From positions 1-20,582 of the forward strand of contig CAKQOG010000036.1 of assembly GCA_934255485.1 (NCBI GenBank): a stretch of DNA of 20,582 nt. Direction: 5' to 3'. Made by a program: the position numbers and the translations under genes. Of this stretch, positions 6,740 through 14,212 are shown piece after piece; within the stretch, counting starts at the first letter, position 1, and every line of letters starts with the position of its first letter. This DNA comes from an uncultured Prevotellamassilia sp. (lineage in GTDB: Bacteria; Bacteroidota; Bacteroidia; Bacteroidales; Bacteroidaceae). Under the pieces are notes generated by a model. The model saw only the letters and a list, made by a program, of their open reading frames with translations, was not told the origin of the DNA and searched no databases.

Positions 6740-7074
6740 TATTGCTTATTATCAGATTTGTTTGTTTTTGCTTTTCTGCGCAAATATTCTTTTTTATGCC
6801 CCTTACCCTCAGGAAACCATCCTTTGTTTACTCGCTCTCGTTGCTCAAAGAGTTCGAGTATCGACCATAGGGAAGAGAAGCCTATAACGCCCGTTATTGC
6901 ACTCATAAAAACGTTGGATATAAACAATGCTCCAACTATGCAACCCATGCCAACAAGTAGGAACATCCACCACGGACGTGTGCCGCAATGATATTCTGTT
7001 TTGATGACAATGGGGTGAAATAAACCTATTATCAAGAAGGTGGATAAACCTATGAGTGCTCCTGTAAGGGTCAT
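6739..7074 (-). CDS. DUF4491 family small membrane protein
   Basis: A 111-residue protein with three hydrophobic segments (about residues 5-22, 37-54 and 58-74) and a basic tail (KGHKKEYLRRKAKTNKSDNK). I recognise the DUF4491 pattern: GLSTFLIIGLFHPIVIK at the N-terminus, GTRPWW, then FSSLWSILELFEQRERVNKG followed by WFP. The family is common in Bacteroidetes and has no known function. It lies 31 bases after the Lrp-type regulator gene, and its stop overlaps the start of the C26-M19 gene by one base. Co-transcription suggests a link to the peptide or amino-acid handling of its neighbours, but nothing in the protein shows this directly. Confidence 0.85.
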   Translation of the reverse strand: MTLTGALIGLSTFLIIGLFHPIVIKTEYHCGTRPWWMFLLVGMGCIVGALFISNVFMSAITGVIGFSSLWSILELFEQRERVNKGWFPEGKGHKKEYLRRKAKTNKSDNKQ

Positions 7075-7105
7075 GGCTATATGGGATGTTGAGTAGTGAT
7101 TAAAC

Positions 7106-7573
7106 TTAATCTTCTTGCAAGCAAACGGGTACTGTGCGATTGATACTTTGCTCTAACGAGATGAGTGTTTCAGTAGAGATTACTCCATGTATCTCTTGTA
7201 TGTGGTTGTTGAGCAAATCCATAAGATGCTCGTTGTCACGCGAGTAGAGTTTTATAAGCATGGTGTAGGGACCTGTGGTAAAATGGCACTCTACAATCTC
7301 GGGAATCTTTTCGAGTTGTTCAGCCACGCCTTTATACATCGAACCTCTTTCGAGTTTTATACCCACGTAGGTACAAGTGCTGTAGCCTATGCTTTTAGGG
7401 CATACGGTATAGCCAGAACCCGTAATGACTCCTGCCTCGATAAGGCGTTGTACGCGCTGGTGAATGGCTGCGCGCGATACACCACAAACTGCTGCAACAT
7501 CCTTAAACGGGATGCGTGCATTGACTGATATAATCTTTAGTATTTTCAGATCTAAAAGATCTACCTTTTCCAT
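7106..7573 (-). CDS. Lrp/AsnC family transcriptional regulator
   Basis: A 155-residue regulator from the ATG at 7573 (MEKVDLLDLKIL). The reading frame is open upstream to 7750, but the promoter at 7690-7720 lies inside that extension, and the extension (KIKNFFHFHF and onward) is unlike the family. Residues about 5-50 are the DNA-binding helix-turn-helix (IPFKDVAAVCGVSRAAIHQRV), starting with the family signature LDLKILKIISVNARIPF. Residues about 66-145 are the RAM ligand-binding/oligomerising domain (VECHFTTGPYTMLIKL). These proteins sense amino acids and usually control their own operon plus transport or metabolism genes. It is the first gene of the six-gene operon, and a long palindrome overlaps its promoter. 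Confidence 0.92.
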   Translation of the reverse strand: MEKVDLLDLKILKIISVNARIPFKDVAAVCGVSRAAIHQRVQRLIEAGVITGSGYTVCPKSIGYSTCTYVGIKLERGSMYKGVAEQLEKIPEIVECHFTTGPYTMLIKLYSRDNEHLMDLLNNHIQEIHGVISTETLISLEQSINRTVPVCLQED

Positions 7574-7689
7574 ATTTATTGCTTTATCTAAGTGTTTTAG
7601 GTTATGTATCTTTGTTTTCTTATAAAAAAAACAAAAGGTAAGCTGTATGCTGCATTTTCTGCATAAAATATAGTTATACCTCTTTATTG

Positions 7690-7720
7690 CAAAGGTAATG
7701 CAAGGCTTTAAAAGAGCAAA
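7690..7720 (-). promoter_or_regulatory. promoter of the lrp-like operon
   Basis: Minus strand TTTG (7720-7717), 19 bases, TACCTTTG (7697-7690). The predicted start near 7685 leaves a leader of about 112 nt and fixes the coding start at 7573 rather than 7750. Confidence 0.75.
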
Positions 7721-7754
7721 GTGAAAATGAAAAAAGTTTTTTATTTTCACTTTG
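7717..7754. promoter_or_regulatory. 38-bp palindrome over the lrp promoter, likely operator
   Basis: The two 19-base halves match as inverted repeats at 17 of 19 positions. The outer arms, CAAAGTGAAAAT and ATTTTCACTTTG, are perfect. Its left end is the TTTG box of the lrp-like promoter. Lrp/AsnC proteins commonly repress their own genes from such AT-rich symmetric sites, so autoregulation is likely but inferred. A double hairpin-terminator role is less likely, because no gene ends here on either strand. Confidence 0.6.
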
Positions 7755-7890
7755 TAATATCACAACATAAAGTTACTGCAAAATGCTTTTATTGGCATAT
7801 CTTTCAATTTAATATTATATGCATATTGTCTACTATTTTCATTTTACAAGATTGCGTATATAGATGGAGTGGGAGATGAGTAATCACCCT
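7755..7890. other. intergenic stretch, nothing recognised
   Basis: AT-rich sequence between the lrp operator and the terminator of the M60 unit. No promoter consensus, reading frame or hairpin stands out. Confidence 0.5.
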
Positions 7891-7938
7891 AAAAAACACG
7901 ATGAGGAAAGACCATGCTTGTGCCAGCCTTTCCTCATC
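7891..7938 (-). terminator. terminator of the M60 protease unit
   Basis: A perfect 11-bp stem, GATGAGGAAAG (7938-7928 read on the minus strand) with CTTTCCTCATC (7910-7900), then GTG and six T on the minus strand. It lies about 55 bases after the small protein gene. Confidence 0.8.
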
Positions 7939-7992
7939 ATATTTTATTGTTTTAGAACAAACATATCCTCTATACGGATAGCTACTATTCTG

Positions 7993-8181
7993 TTATTCTT
8001 CGGATTCTTTTTTATTTAATTCTCCCCAAAGACTCGAAGACCATCGGCAAGAGTTACTCTTGTCAGAATTGTCTACATTCTCGTCTGTACTTCCTATCTC
8101 TATTTTGCTTCCGCACAACATAGAAGTTGAAACAGTTGCTATAGAAATGGAATTGGGCGATATATATGCATTCTTTTTCAT
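7993..8181 (-). CDS. small hypothetical protein downstream of the M60 protease
   Basis: A 62-residue protein from the ATG at 8181 (MKKNAYISPNSISIATVSTS). The frame is open to 8226, but that extension would start inside a hairpin, and MKKxxYISP is the usual beginning of a class of short, poorly characterised Bacteroidales proteins with a Ser/Gly/Asp-rich body and a Trp near the end (here RWSSSLWGEL). It has a single Cys near the middle and one near the C-terminus, and no clear signal peptide. It lies 60 bases after the M60 gene and before the shared terminator, so it is probably co-transcribed. Function is unknown; a link to the protease is suggested only by position. Confidence 0.6.
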   Translation of the reverse strand: MKKNAYISPNSISIATVSTSMLCGSKIEIGSTDENVDNSDKSNSCRWSSSLWGELNKKESEE

Positions 8182-8198
8182 TCTTAGTTTGTTGTTTA

Positions 8199-8232
8199 GC
8201 AGATGCGCAACCTTGCGATTGCACATCTGCTA
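8199..8232 (-). promoter_or_regulatory. hairpin between the M60 and small-protein genes
   Basis: GCAGATG (8199-8205) pairs with CATCTGC (8226-8232), with further pairing inside (GCAA with TTGC). On the minus strand it lies just after the M60 stop, has no T-run after it, and ends about 17 bases before the small gene's start. It may be a processing or partial-termination site that sets the ratio of the two products. Confidence 0.5.
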
Positions 8233-8241
8233 TAGAGTGTG

Positions 8242-11200
8242 TTATTTAATAATCTTTTTACCTCTTACGATGTAAATATTACCCTTTACAGGATGCATAA
8301 CTTTGCGACCTGTGAGGTCGAAGTTTTCGGTGGTTTGTTCATCGTTGTTCACCATGTTCTGTATGCCCGTAATGGAATGTTGCTGGTGAATAACGTTGAG
8401 CAAACGAGGCGCACTTGCCGTTGTTCCGAAAGGTGTAAAGTAGCAACGGAAAGCTGTAACGGTGCCCTTGTCGGTTGTCACACCAAAGGCTGTGCCAACT
8501 GCATTAAGCTTATAGTTGTTAGCACCAATCGCCTTGTTGGTGTAACTACCATTGAGTGTGCCAAAGCTATCAACCGATTTTGTGGTAGAAGATACAACCT
8601 CTATGTCGTGCTTAACAATGTTCCATGAAGCAATTTCTTCAGGGCAATATACAAGGCAAGGAGTGCCTGCATCGAGCGTATTGTTGGTATCTTCAAAGTA
8701 AAGGGTTGCACTACCATTCTGCTCTACACCACCTGTGTATTGCTCTATCTTTGCACCTTCTCCAAAGTCGGCAGACGAGATGGCAAACGGCAAACATACA
8801 CTATTATATCCGGCTGTATTGCTACGTGTATAGGTAAGTGTAGTGGCTGTAAAGTTGGTTGGTGCATAGAAGTCTTGCTTATCTGTGAGCACTACATTCT
8901 GAGCTGTATTATCGTTGCCATTTACCACATTATCAGCCTCGATAAGGGTGGTGGGCAGTGAACTTTGCTGTGCTGCGTTGGCTACAATGTAGGCAATGCT
9001 GTTGTTATTAAGCACAGGCAAGGTGCTTTCTGTGCCATCGGTATATACTATTGATGCCTTATCTGTAGATATTGCATCGGCATGATACACCTTGAGTTCG
9101 TAGGTTGTAGCAGACGGATTTGGCATTGTTACATCAGTACCATCGGGCTGCGCAGCCTTTATTACAGGATAATTACCATTGAGTTTTTCAACTACAGAGG
9201 TGGGGAGCACAAACGACTTTTGATTTGAGAAATAGAGCAAATTACCATCATTATCGTACACCTTAAAACCTACGGCGCCTTCACCACTCATGGTGTATGT
9301 ATTGTTGCTCTTAGTGTAGCGGTAACCACTTGCATACTTGCCTGGAGCGTAGTCTGAATAAGAACCTACGTCGCCACACTTGCCTACAGCATCTGTTTCA
9401 TTATAGTCTGTTCGCAAACTGCCCGTTAGGTTGCCATTGTGGTCGATTGCAGGCTCATGCTTAATATGGTTGTCGATAAACAAGATGTTGCCTTTGGGCT
9501 TAGAATACTTATGCATTTTGGCTATGGCCTCGTCTATCATCTCTTGGGTGCAATAGGTGTAGTAATTGCCATAGTCGTCAATACAACGTGTTTCGAACGG
9601 AACAAAGAAGCCAAATGCTCTAAAGAACTCGCTCAAGTCGTCGCCACTCACCTCACAACATTTCACAGCAAACTTCAAGAAATCCTCGGATGCTGGAATG
9701 GGATTGCTTGCCGAACCTTTGCTATGATTGAGAGGGTCTTTACGCAAACTACGGAAGAGTTCGGGGTAGAAGTTGGGACAATAGCCTTCTTGCTGATAAT
9801 ATAGATAGAGCTTGAAGTATAGGAGGTTACGGTCCCAAAGTTTGTAATCGTGCCAACTTGTATTAGAAGCATATTCATTGGCTATATCCCAGAACTTGCG
9901 TCCGTTTAGTCGAGTAGAAGTTTTACCATTTAGGTGTACAACCACTTGCGAGAAGAGGTTATTTGAGATTTCTGTACAACCAATCATATTGATGAGTGAT
10001 TGGTGGATATGCCCATTTTCATGGGCAGGTCCCCAAAGCGAACCACCACCTGCAACCATAGCGTCGTAGTTGAGAATAGTGCTTAACGTTTTTTCGTTAT
10101 AGTATGTACCATAAGAAGTTGCAAACATGTAATTATAGGTACAAGAGTAAAAACCTAACACGTTGTTCCAACGATCTTTATACTCTTCGATACCCATAAG
10201 CGAATGTTCAACATCTACCATCCAATCCCAAAAATCTGTTATCTCGCGCATCTTTTCGGGAATGTATTTTTTTGTGAGCGAAGCATTGAGTTGGTAGATA
10301 ATTCTACGGCCTTTCATCATAACAAAAGGCTTGCTAAACAACCCATCGCTAACCATTTCTTTCCATTCACTATCCGTATCAATTCCTTTACGAGTTGCGT
10401 CGAAATAACCATCTACTTCGCCACCCTCAATATGGACAGATAGATTAGGGAAGTCGGCTATTTTCTTCGAACTTGAAGAACCATCTGTCGGAACGGTATA
10501 ATCTAAATAAAGTGCAGCACTCTTGGTTGGATTAATAATGTTCAATCCCTTCTTTAGCGCACCAAAGTCTTCGCCTTGAGAGTCGGTAGCACTAACCATT
10601 TTCACCTTGATGCTACTCCCTTCTGGAATGTCATCGCCCACAAAGATGTACATCAAGTTGTTGGCAGAACCCCAAATACCTGTAGGGTTGCTCAAATGAG
10701 TGTAATAATAACCAAATTTTAAAATGTCTTGCCATGTTTCAGGGCTGCTATAAGGTGCTACTTCACGTGTGCGGAAAATCTTTTCCCACTTAGCCCAAGA
10801 ATTGTTTTTAACCTTAATAGCAATACCTTGAAGTGTAGTCGAAGCCACGCCTGCAGCAGTAAGAGCAGCCTTTAGTTCATCATCAGTCATGCTCTTGTAA
10901 GCATCAGCCAACTCGGTGCATGCAGCATCAGTAAAGAATGATTTAAATGCAGCATAGTAGGTATCAGCATTAGCTTTTTCTATATTATTGTTTTGATATT
11001 TTTTCTTTGCTTCAGCAATCTGATCCTCTGTTATATTTGTTTTAAGAAATGTCCATACAGAACCTGTAATGCCTGTAGCGTGTGTATAAGCGTTCCATGT
11101 AAGCAAGCGTCCACTCGACCAGTGAAGGGCATGTCCCATGTCGTTAGCAGGATGAATGCCATAGCGTGGTGTAAAACGTGCATCATCTACATACTCTAAG

Positions 11201-13005
11201 TAAAAGCCAGCATTGTTGCCCGATTTTGCCTCGCCTTCTTGTGTGTAGTGTTGTGTATTGAAATTCGTATAGTTGATGTATCGACCCGTCAGAACATTTT
11301 GCAATTGGTAGTAACCAGTTTTTCCATCCACCGCAATCAGCTTCCAGTATTGTGCAAAGTTAGTATCGTCTTTACTATCAATGGTAAGGATGTGATTACT
11401 TGTATTTTCGGTTATAACGCCACCACTTGCCTCACTGCGGAGTTGTATATACGTGCCATTTTCAACAGTTTTATAGGTGTTATCGATTAAACAGAAATGG
11501 TTGAGCACTTGGTCATCGGTGAGTTCTACGTTCTCAAATGTCCAATTAGAGCCAGCTCCGCCATCGTCGGTAGTGTTCACACCCCAAGCCACAACAGTGG
11601 CATCAGCAGTCTTGTAATGCAGTCCATTACCAGAGAAATCACTATTTTCGCCTATCTGTACTTTGCTAAGGTCATTGGGATTCTGACGAATATAGAAGGT
11701 CTTGCTCCCTCCTTCGTTATTGTAGTTCAGATAGTTGCCTGTAGCATAGTTGCGTAACAAATAGCCATTGCCACTTGCCACGAGGACCCACACTTGGCGG
11801 TTAGCATCATCGCCACTAAGGAGGTATTCCATTGTTGTCGAATTGGCTCCGCCTGTGCGGTCTGTGATATAACGATTAGCTTGTCCGTTGGCTGTACGGC
11901 TGGTTTTGATGCGCACTTTTCCGTTGTTTAGCGGCAGATAAAAGTTGGTTTGCTGTTGCTCAATAAAAGACAACACATTTTCGGGTAAAGTATACGATTT
12001 AAAACGCCACAAAGAGTTACGATCCCTTGATCCATCAAAGGGAGACCAACTATAGATTTCTCCCCCATTTTGATCTGTGTAGTTAAATCCTAAATTGTCT
12101 GTTTCAAGAATGTCATAATAACCCGATGCATTTGCATTTTCGCGGATAGTAAAGGCTGCCTCTTGTGCTCCTGTTTGGTAACATAAGTCTTTTGTGTTGC
12201 GCAACTGTACGTAAGTGCCCGAATATAAGTTTTTTATTGCCATCTTACCATTACTCATAGGTACGAGTTTCCAATACGAAGCATAGTTGGTAAGCACGCT
12301 ATCGGGAGCAGAGTTTAATCGTCCATTTTTTTCATAAATCACGTTTCCAGAAGAAATAATAGTCGAGGCCGATTTATGGCTGAATATGCGGTAAATGGTT
12401 GTACCATCGACAGTAGGTGTTACATAGTCAGCAGATGCAGTAATTTCGTCCGAAGAGTACACTCTCTCTAAAGCCCATTCAGAACTTGAGAGGAAGTTTG
12501 TCTTTTGGTCGTTTGCATAATATCCTTGTATTTGATTAGCGTTGTAATAGTTGTAGCTAATGTTTGAGGATGCCGACGAAAGAATGTTGTACCAATCGCC
12601 CGTGGTACCAGTGTTTGTGTTTTTCTTTAAATAAACAGAAGTTTCTGTTGTAGTGGTTTTTACGGGTGTATTTATGTCGGTTAAAGGTGGCAAAAACTTG
12701 CCTGTAGCTTTATTTTTAACTTTGTAAAAGCCTTCTTTGGTTGCATCAGCAGTAATGACCCATAGTTGTTTTTCATCTTCGCTATTTAATTCATTACATT
12801 TTGCAGTTCCGTCACTATCATAAAGATATACTTTAGTTGGTGTACCATTTGATGTTGGGTTGTTTCCTCCCACTCTAATACGATAGGTTTTTCCATCTTC
12901 AAAAAAGCTACTTGTTTGTGCCATTGCTACAAGCGAAACAAACAATAGCCCAATCATACAGAACAAGTGCGTTATCCACCTGTATCTGAGCCATTCTTTT
13001 ACCAT
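8242..13005 (-). CDS. secreted M60-family (enhancin/mucinase-like) metalloprotease
   Basis: A 1587-residue exported protein. The signal peptide ends about Ala29 and the mature chain begins with Gln30. Residues about 35-185, 200-340, 355-495 and 505-655 are four blocks with the beta-trefoil/RICIN-like pattern (YxLxNxxTGxYL and WxL/WxF motifs), probably sugar-binding. A helical linker follows, then an M60 domain from about 735 to 1130 with zinc motif HENGH (His995, Glu996, His999) and Glu1012 after a 12-residue gap, as in the family consensus. M60 enzymes of gut and oral bacteria cut mucin-type glycoproteins; that substrate is inferred. A beta-rich region follows, and the end (FDLTGRKVMHPVKG, NIYIVRGKKIIK) resembles a type IX secretion or surface-sorting tail. 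A promoter box lies at 13057-13064. The protein is long for the family because of the four trefoil blocks. Confidence 0.9.
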   Translation of the reverse strand: MVKEWLRYRWITHLFCMIGLLFVSLVAMAQTSSFFEDGKTYRIRVGGNNPTSNGTPTKVYLYDSDGTAKCNELNSEDEKQLWVITADATKEGFYKVKNKATGKFLPPLTDINTPVKTTTTETSVYLKKNTNTGTTGDWYNILSSASSNISYNYYNANQIQGYYANDQKTNFLSSSEWALERVYSSDEITASADYVTPTVDGTTIYRIFSHKSASTIISSGNVIYEKNGRLNSAPDSVLTNYASYWKLVPMSNGKMAIKNLYSGTYVQLRNTKDLCYQTGAQEAAFTIRENANASGYYDILETDNLGFNYTDQNGGEIYSWSPFDGSRDRNSLWRFKSYTLPENVLSFIEQQQTNFYLPLNNGKVRIKTSRTANGQANRYITDRTGGANSTTMEYLLSGDDANRQVWVLVASGNGYLLRNYATGNYLNYNNEGGSKTFYIRQNPNDLSKVQIGENSDFSGNGLHYKTADATVVAWGVNTTDDGGAGSNWTFENVELTDDQVLNHFCLIDNTYKTVENGTYIQLRSEASGGVITENTSNHILTIDSKDDTNFAQYWKLIAVDGKTGYYQLQNVLTGRYINYTNFNTQHYTQEGEAKSGNNAGFYLEYVDDARFTPRYGIHPANDMGHALHWSSGRLLTWNAYTHATGITGSVWTFLKTNITEDQIAEAKKKYQNNNIEKANADTYYAAFKSFFTDAACTELADAYKSMTDDELKAALTAAGVASTTLQGIAIKVKNNSWAKWEKIFRTREVAPYSSPETWQDILKFGYYYTHLSNPTGIWGSANNLMYIFVGDDIPEGSSIKVKMVSATDSQGEDFGALKKGLNIINPTKSAALYLDYTVPTDGSSSSKKIADFPNLSVHIEGGEVDGYFDATRKGIDTDSEWKEMVSDGLFSKPFVMMKGRRIIYQLNASLTKKYIPEKMREITDFWDWMVDVEHSLMGIEEYKDRWNNVLGFYSCTYNYMFATSYGTYYNEKTLSTILNYDAMVAGGGSLWGPAHENGHIHQSLINMIGCTEISNNLFSQVVVHLNGKTSTRLNGRKFWDIANEYASNTSWHDYKLWDRNLLYFKLYLYYQQEGYCPNFYPELFRSLRKDPLNHSKGSASNPIPASEDFLKFAVKCCEVSGDDLSEFFRAFGFFVPFETRCIDDYGNYYTYCTQEMIDEAIAKMHKYSKPKGNILFIDNHIKHEPAIDHNGNLTGSLRTDYNETDAVGKCGDVGSYSDYAPGKYASGYRYTKSNNTYTMSGEGAVGFKVYDNDGNLLYFSNQKSFVLPTSVVEKLNGNYPVIKAAQPDGTDVTMPNPSATTYELKVYHADAISTDKASIVYTDGTESTLPVLNNNSIAYIVANAAQQSSLPTTLIEADNVVNGNDNTAQNVVLTDKQDFYAPTNFTATTLTYTRSNTAGYNSVCLPFAISSADFGEGAKIEQYTGGVEQNGSATLYFEDTNNTLDAGTPCLVYCPEEIASWNIVKHDIEVVSSTTKSVDSFGTLNGSYTNKAIGANNYKLNAVGTAFGVTTDKGTVTAFRCYFTPFGTTASAPRLLNVIHQQHSITGIQNMVNNDEQTTENFDLTGRKVMHPVKGNIYIVRGKKIIK

Positions 13006-13056
13006 TTTGATTTTGATTTAGTTTTAAATTGATAAGTATTAGAATTTATTTACAAA

Positions 13057-13064
13057 CAAATGTA
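13057..13064 (-). promoter_or_regulatory. promoter -7 box of the M60 protease gene
   Basis: Minus strand TACATTTG, 51 bases before the start codon. No TTTG box is present at the right distance; the upstream hairpin of the glycosyltransferase gene occupies that place. Confidence 0.5.
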
Positions 13065-13076
13065 GGAATAATAAAT

Positions 13077-13113
13077 AATATAAGCACATTTTTCTTGGAA
13101 ATGTGCTTATATT
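13077..13113 (-). terminator. terminator-like hairpin after the glycosyltransferase gene
   Basis: A perfect 15-bp stem, 13077-13091 with 13099-13113, with a 7-base loop, 18 bases after the glycosyltransferase stop. The sequence after it on the minus strand is AT-rich but has no real T-run, so termination may be weak. Confidence 0.6.
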
Positions 13114-13131
13114 CAAACATAATTTACGTTT

Positions 13132-14037
13132 TTATTTACTCTTTTTGTTCTTTTGTAAAAGCATAAAAGTACATAGCCTATAAATGTTATAAACCTTGAC
13201 GCTGGGATGTGTTCCCAATAGGTTGCGCTTAATAAGTGGAGAAAATACTTTATACCCCATCAAGATTGGGTGCATCAAGTGCCACTTCTCTATTCGTTTT
13301 ACCCATATAAGGATGTTGGTATATTCGTCCATCTCATCATAGAGCGAAAGTAACGTACGTATACCCTCATCAGTTTTTTTTAAAAACACATCGTTAGGTT
13401 CAAAGTCATCAACAGCTACGGGGTTTTCTATATGTGTAACAGGGATGTTAGCTGTTTTCAGACATCGACCAAACAGAACGTCTTCATATCCATAGTGAAC
13501 AATTCTGCTATCAAACTTATGTTTGAGCATAAGTTGCTTTGTTACAAGGAAATTACTCGTTCTAAAGCCTTGATAAGGCGATAGACTTCGACGTTCCACA
13601 CTAAATTTTGGTTCGCACGAAACCTCGTACTGATAGCGCAAATTGCACGTAGCCAATTGGTCAGACGGCTGTATACACACACCGCCATACACAATAGCCT
13701 TGTCTTCGCACTTTAAGTATTTTATCAGATAGTCATCGCTCACTAATTGCACATCACTATCCAAAAATAGCAAGTATGCATACTTGGCTTTCTCTGCCAA
13801 TAGGTTGCGTATAGAGGCACGTCCAATGTTTTTAGGCAATTCCTCAATGCTGCAGTTATCCCATTTAGCTATTAAGCGATTGGCTTTCTTTGTTCTTTCA
13901 TCGGTCGATGCATCGTCCACTACTAACACCTCATACAGCAGGCCGTTTACATTATCGGCTTGCTTTTTTAGCGACTGCACCAAGTGCGTGCAATCTCTAT
14001 TAAAGGTTGGTATTAAAATGGAGAGCGTAGTTATCAT
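13132..14037 (-). CDS. family 2 glycosyltransferase
   Basis: A 301-residue cytoplasmic enzyme with the GT-A fold of glycosyltransferase family 2, which transfers a sugar from a nucleotide-sugar onto an acceptor in surface-polysaccharide, lipopolysaccharide or glycoprotein assembly. Visible motifs are LSILIPTFNRD at the N-terminus (nucleotide binding), VVDDAS (39-44), the metal-binding DSD (93-95) in LFLDSD, and Glu185-Asp186 in GYEDVLFGRC, the usual catalytic region. No membrane segment is obvious; the C-terminus is basic. It stands alone between two hairpins rather than in a polysaccharide cluster, so the acceptor cannot be guessed. A TACCTTTG box ends only five bases before the ATG, so the mRNA may be leaderless. 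Confidence 0.88.
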   Translation of the reverse strand: MITTLSILIPTFNRDCTHLVQSLKKQADNVNGLLYEVLVVDDASTDERTKKANRLIAKWDNCSIEELPKNIGRASIRNLLAEKAKYAYLLFLDSDVQLVSDDYLIKYLKCEDKAIVYGGVCIQPSDQLATCNLRYQYEVSCEPKFSVERRSLSPYQGFRTSNFLVTKQLMLKHKFDSRIVHYGYEDVLFGRCLKTANIPVTHIENPVAVDDFEPNDVFLKKTDEGIRTLLSLYDEMDEYTNILIWVKRIEKWHLMHPILMGYKVFSPLIKRNLLGTHPSVKVYNIYRLCTFMLLQKNKKSK

Positions 14038-14041
14038 ATTG

Positions 14042-14049
14042 CAAAGGTA
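14042..14049 (-). promoter_or_regulatory. promoter-like box at the start of the glycosyltransferase gene
   Basis: Minus strand TACCTTTG ends five bases before the ATG at 14037. No TTTG box is found about 20 bases upstream. If used, transcription would start at or next to the start codon. Confidence 0.4.
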
Positions 14050-14131
14050 GTAAAAATATTGTGGCTTTTACTTTATGCATATCAAAAGTGTTGTAAAAGT
14101 TATTTTCAACCACTCATTTCTTATAAACGTT

Positions 14132-14187
14132 AAGAATTTCTGTTTATTGCATAAAATTAAACATTTATGCAATAAACAGAAATTCTT
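14132..14187 (-). terminator. 24-bp perfect hairpin after the CoA-transferase gene
   Basis: AAGAATTTCTGTTTATTGC and onward at 14132-14155 is perfectly complementary to 14164-14187, with an 8-base loop. It begins 25 bases after the stop at 14213. On the minus strand it is followed by only a short, broken T-run, whereas on the plus strand CTTGTTTTT follows. It is probably a terminator, perhaps in both directions. Confidence 0.6.
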
Positions 14188-14212
14188 CTTGTTTTTATCC
14201 TCTCTTTAAATA

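Noticed and set aside
7574..7750. Upstream extension of the Lrp-type regulator
   Set aside because: The promoter boxes at 7690-7720 lie inside it, and the family N-terminus begins at the ATG at 7573.
8182..8226. Upstream extension of the small protein after the M60 gene
   Set aside because: It would start inside a hairpin, and MKKNAYISP is the usual beginning of this type of protein.
8239..8628. Plus-strand open frame of 129 codons
   Set aside because: Antisense to the C-terminus of the M60 protease; composition unlike a protein and no promoter.
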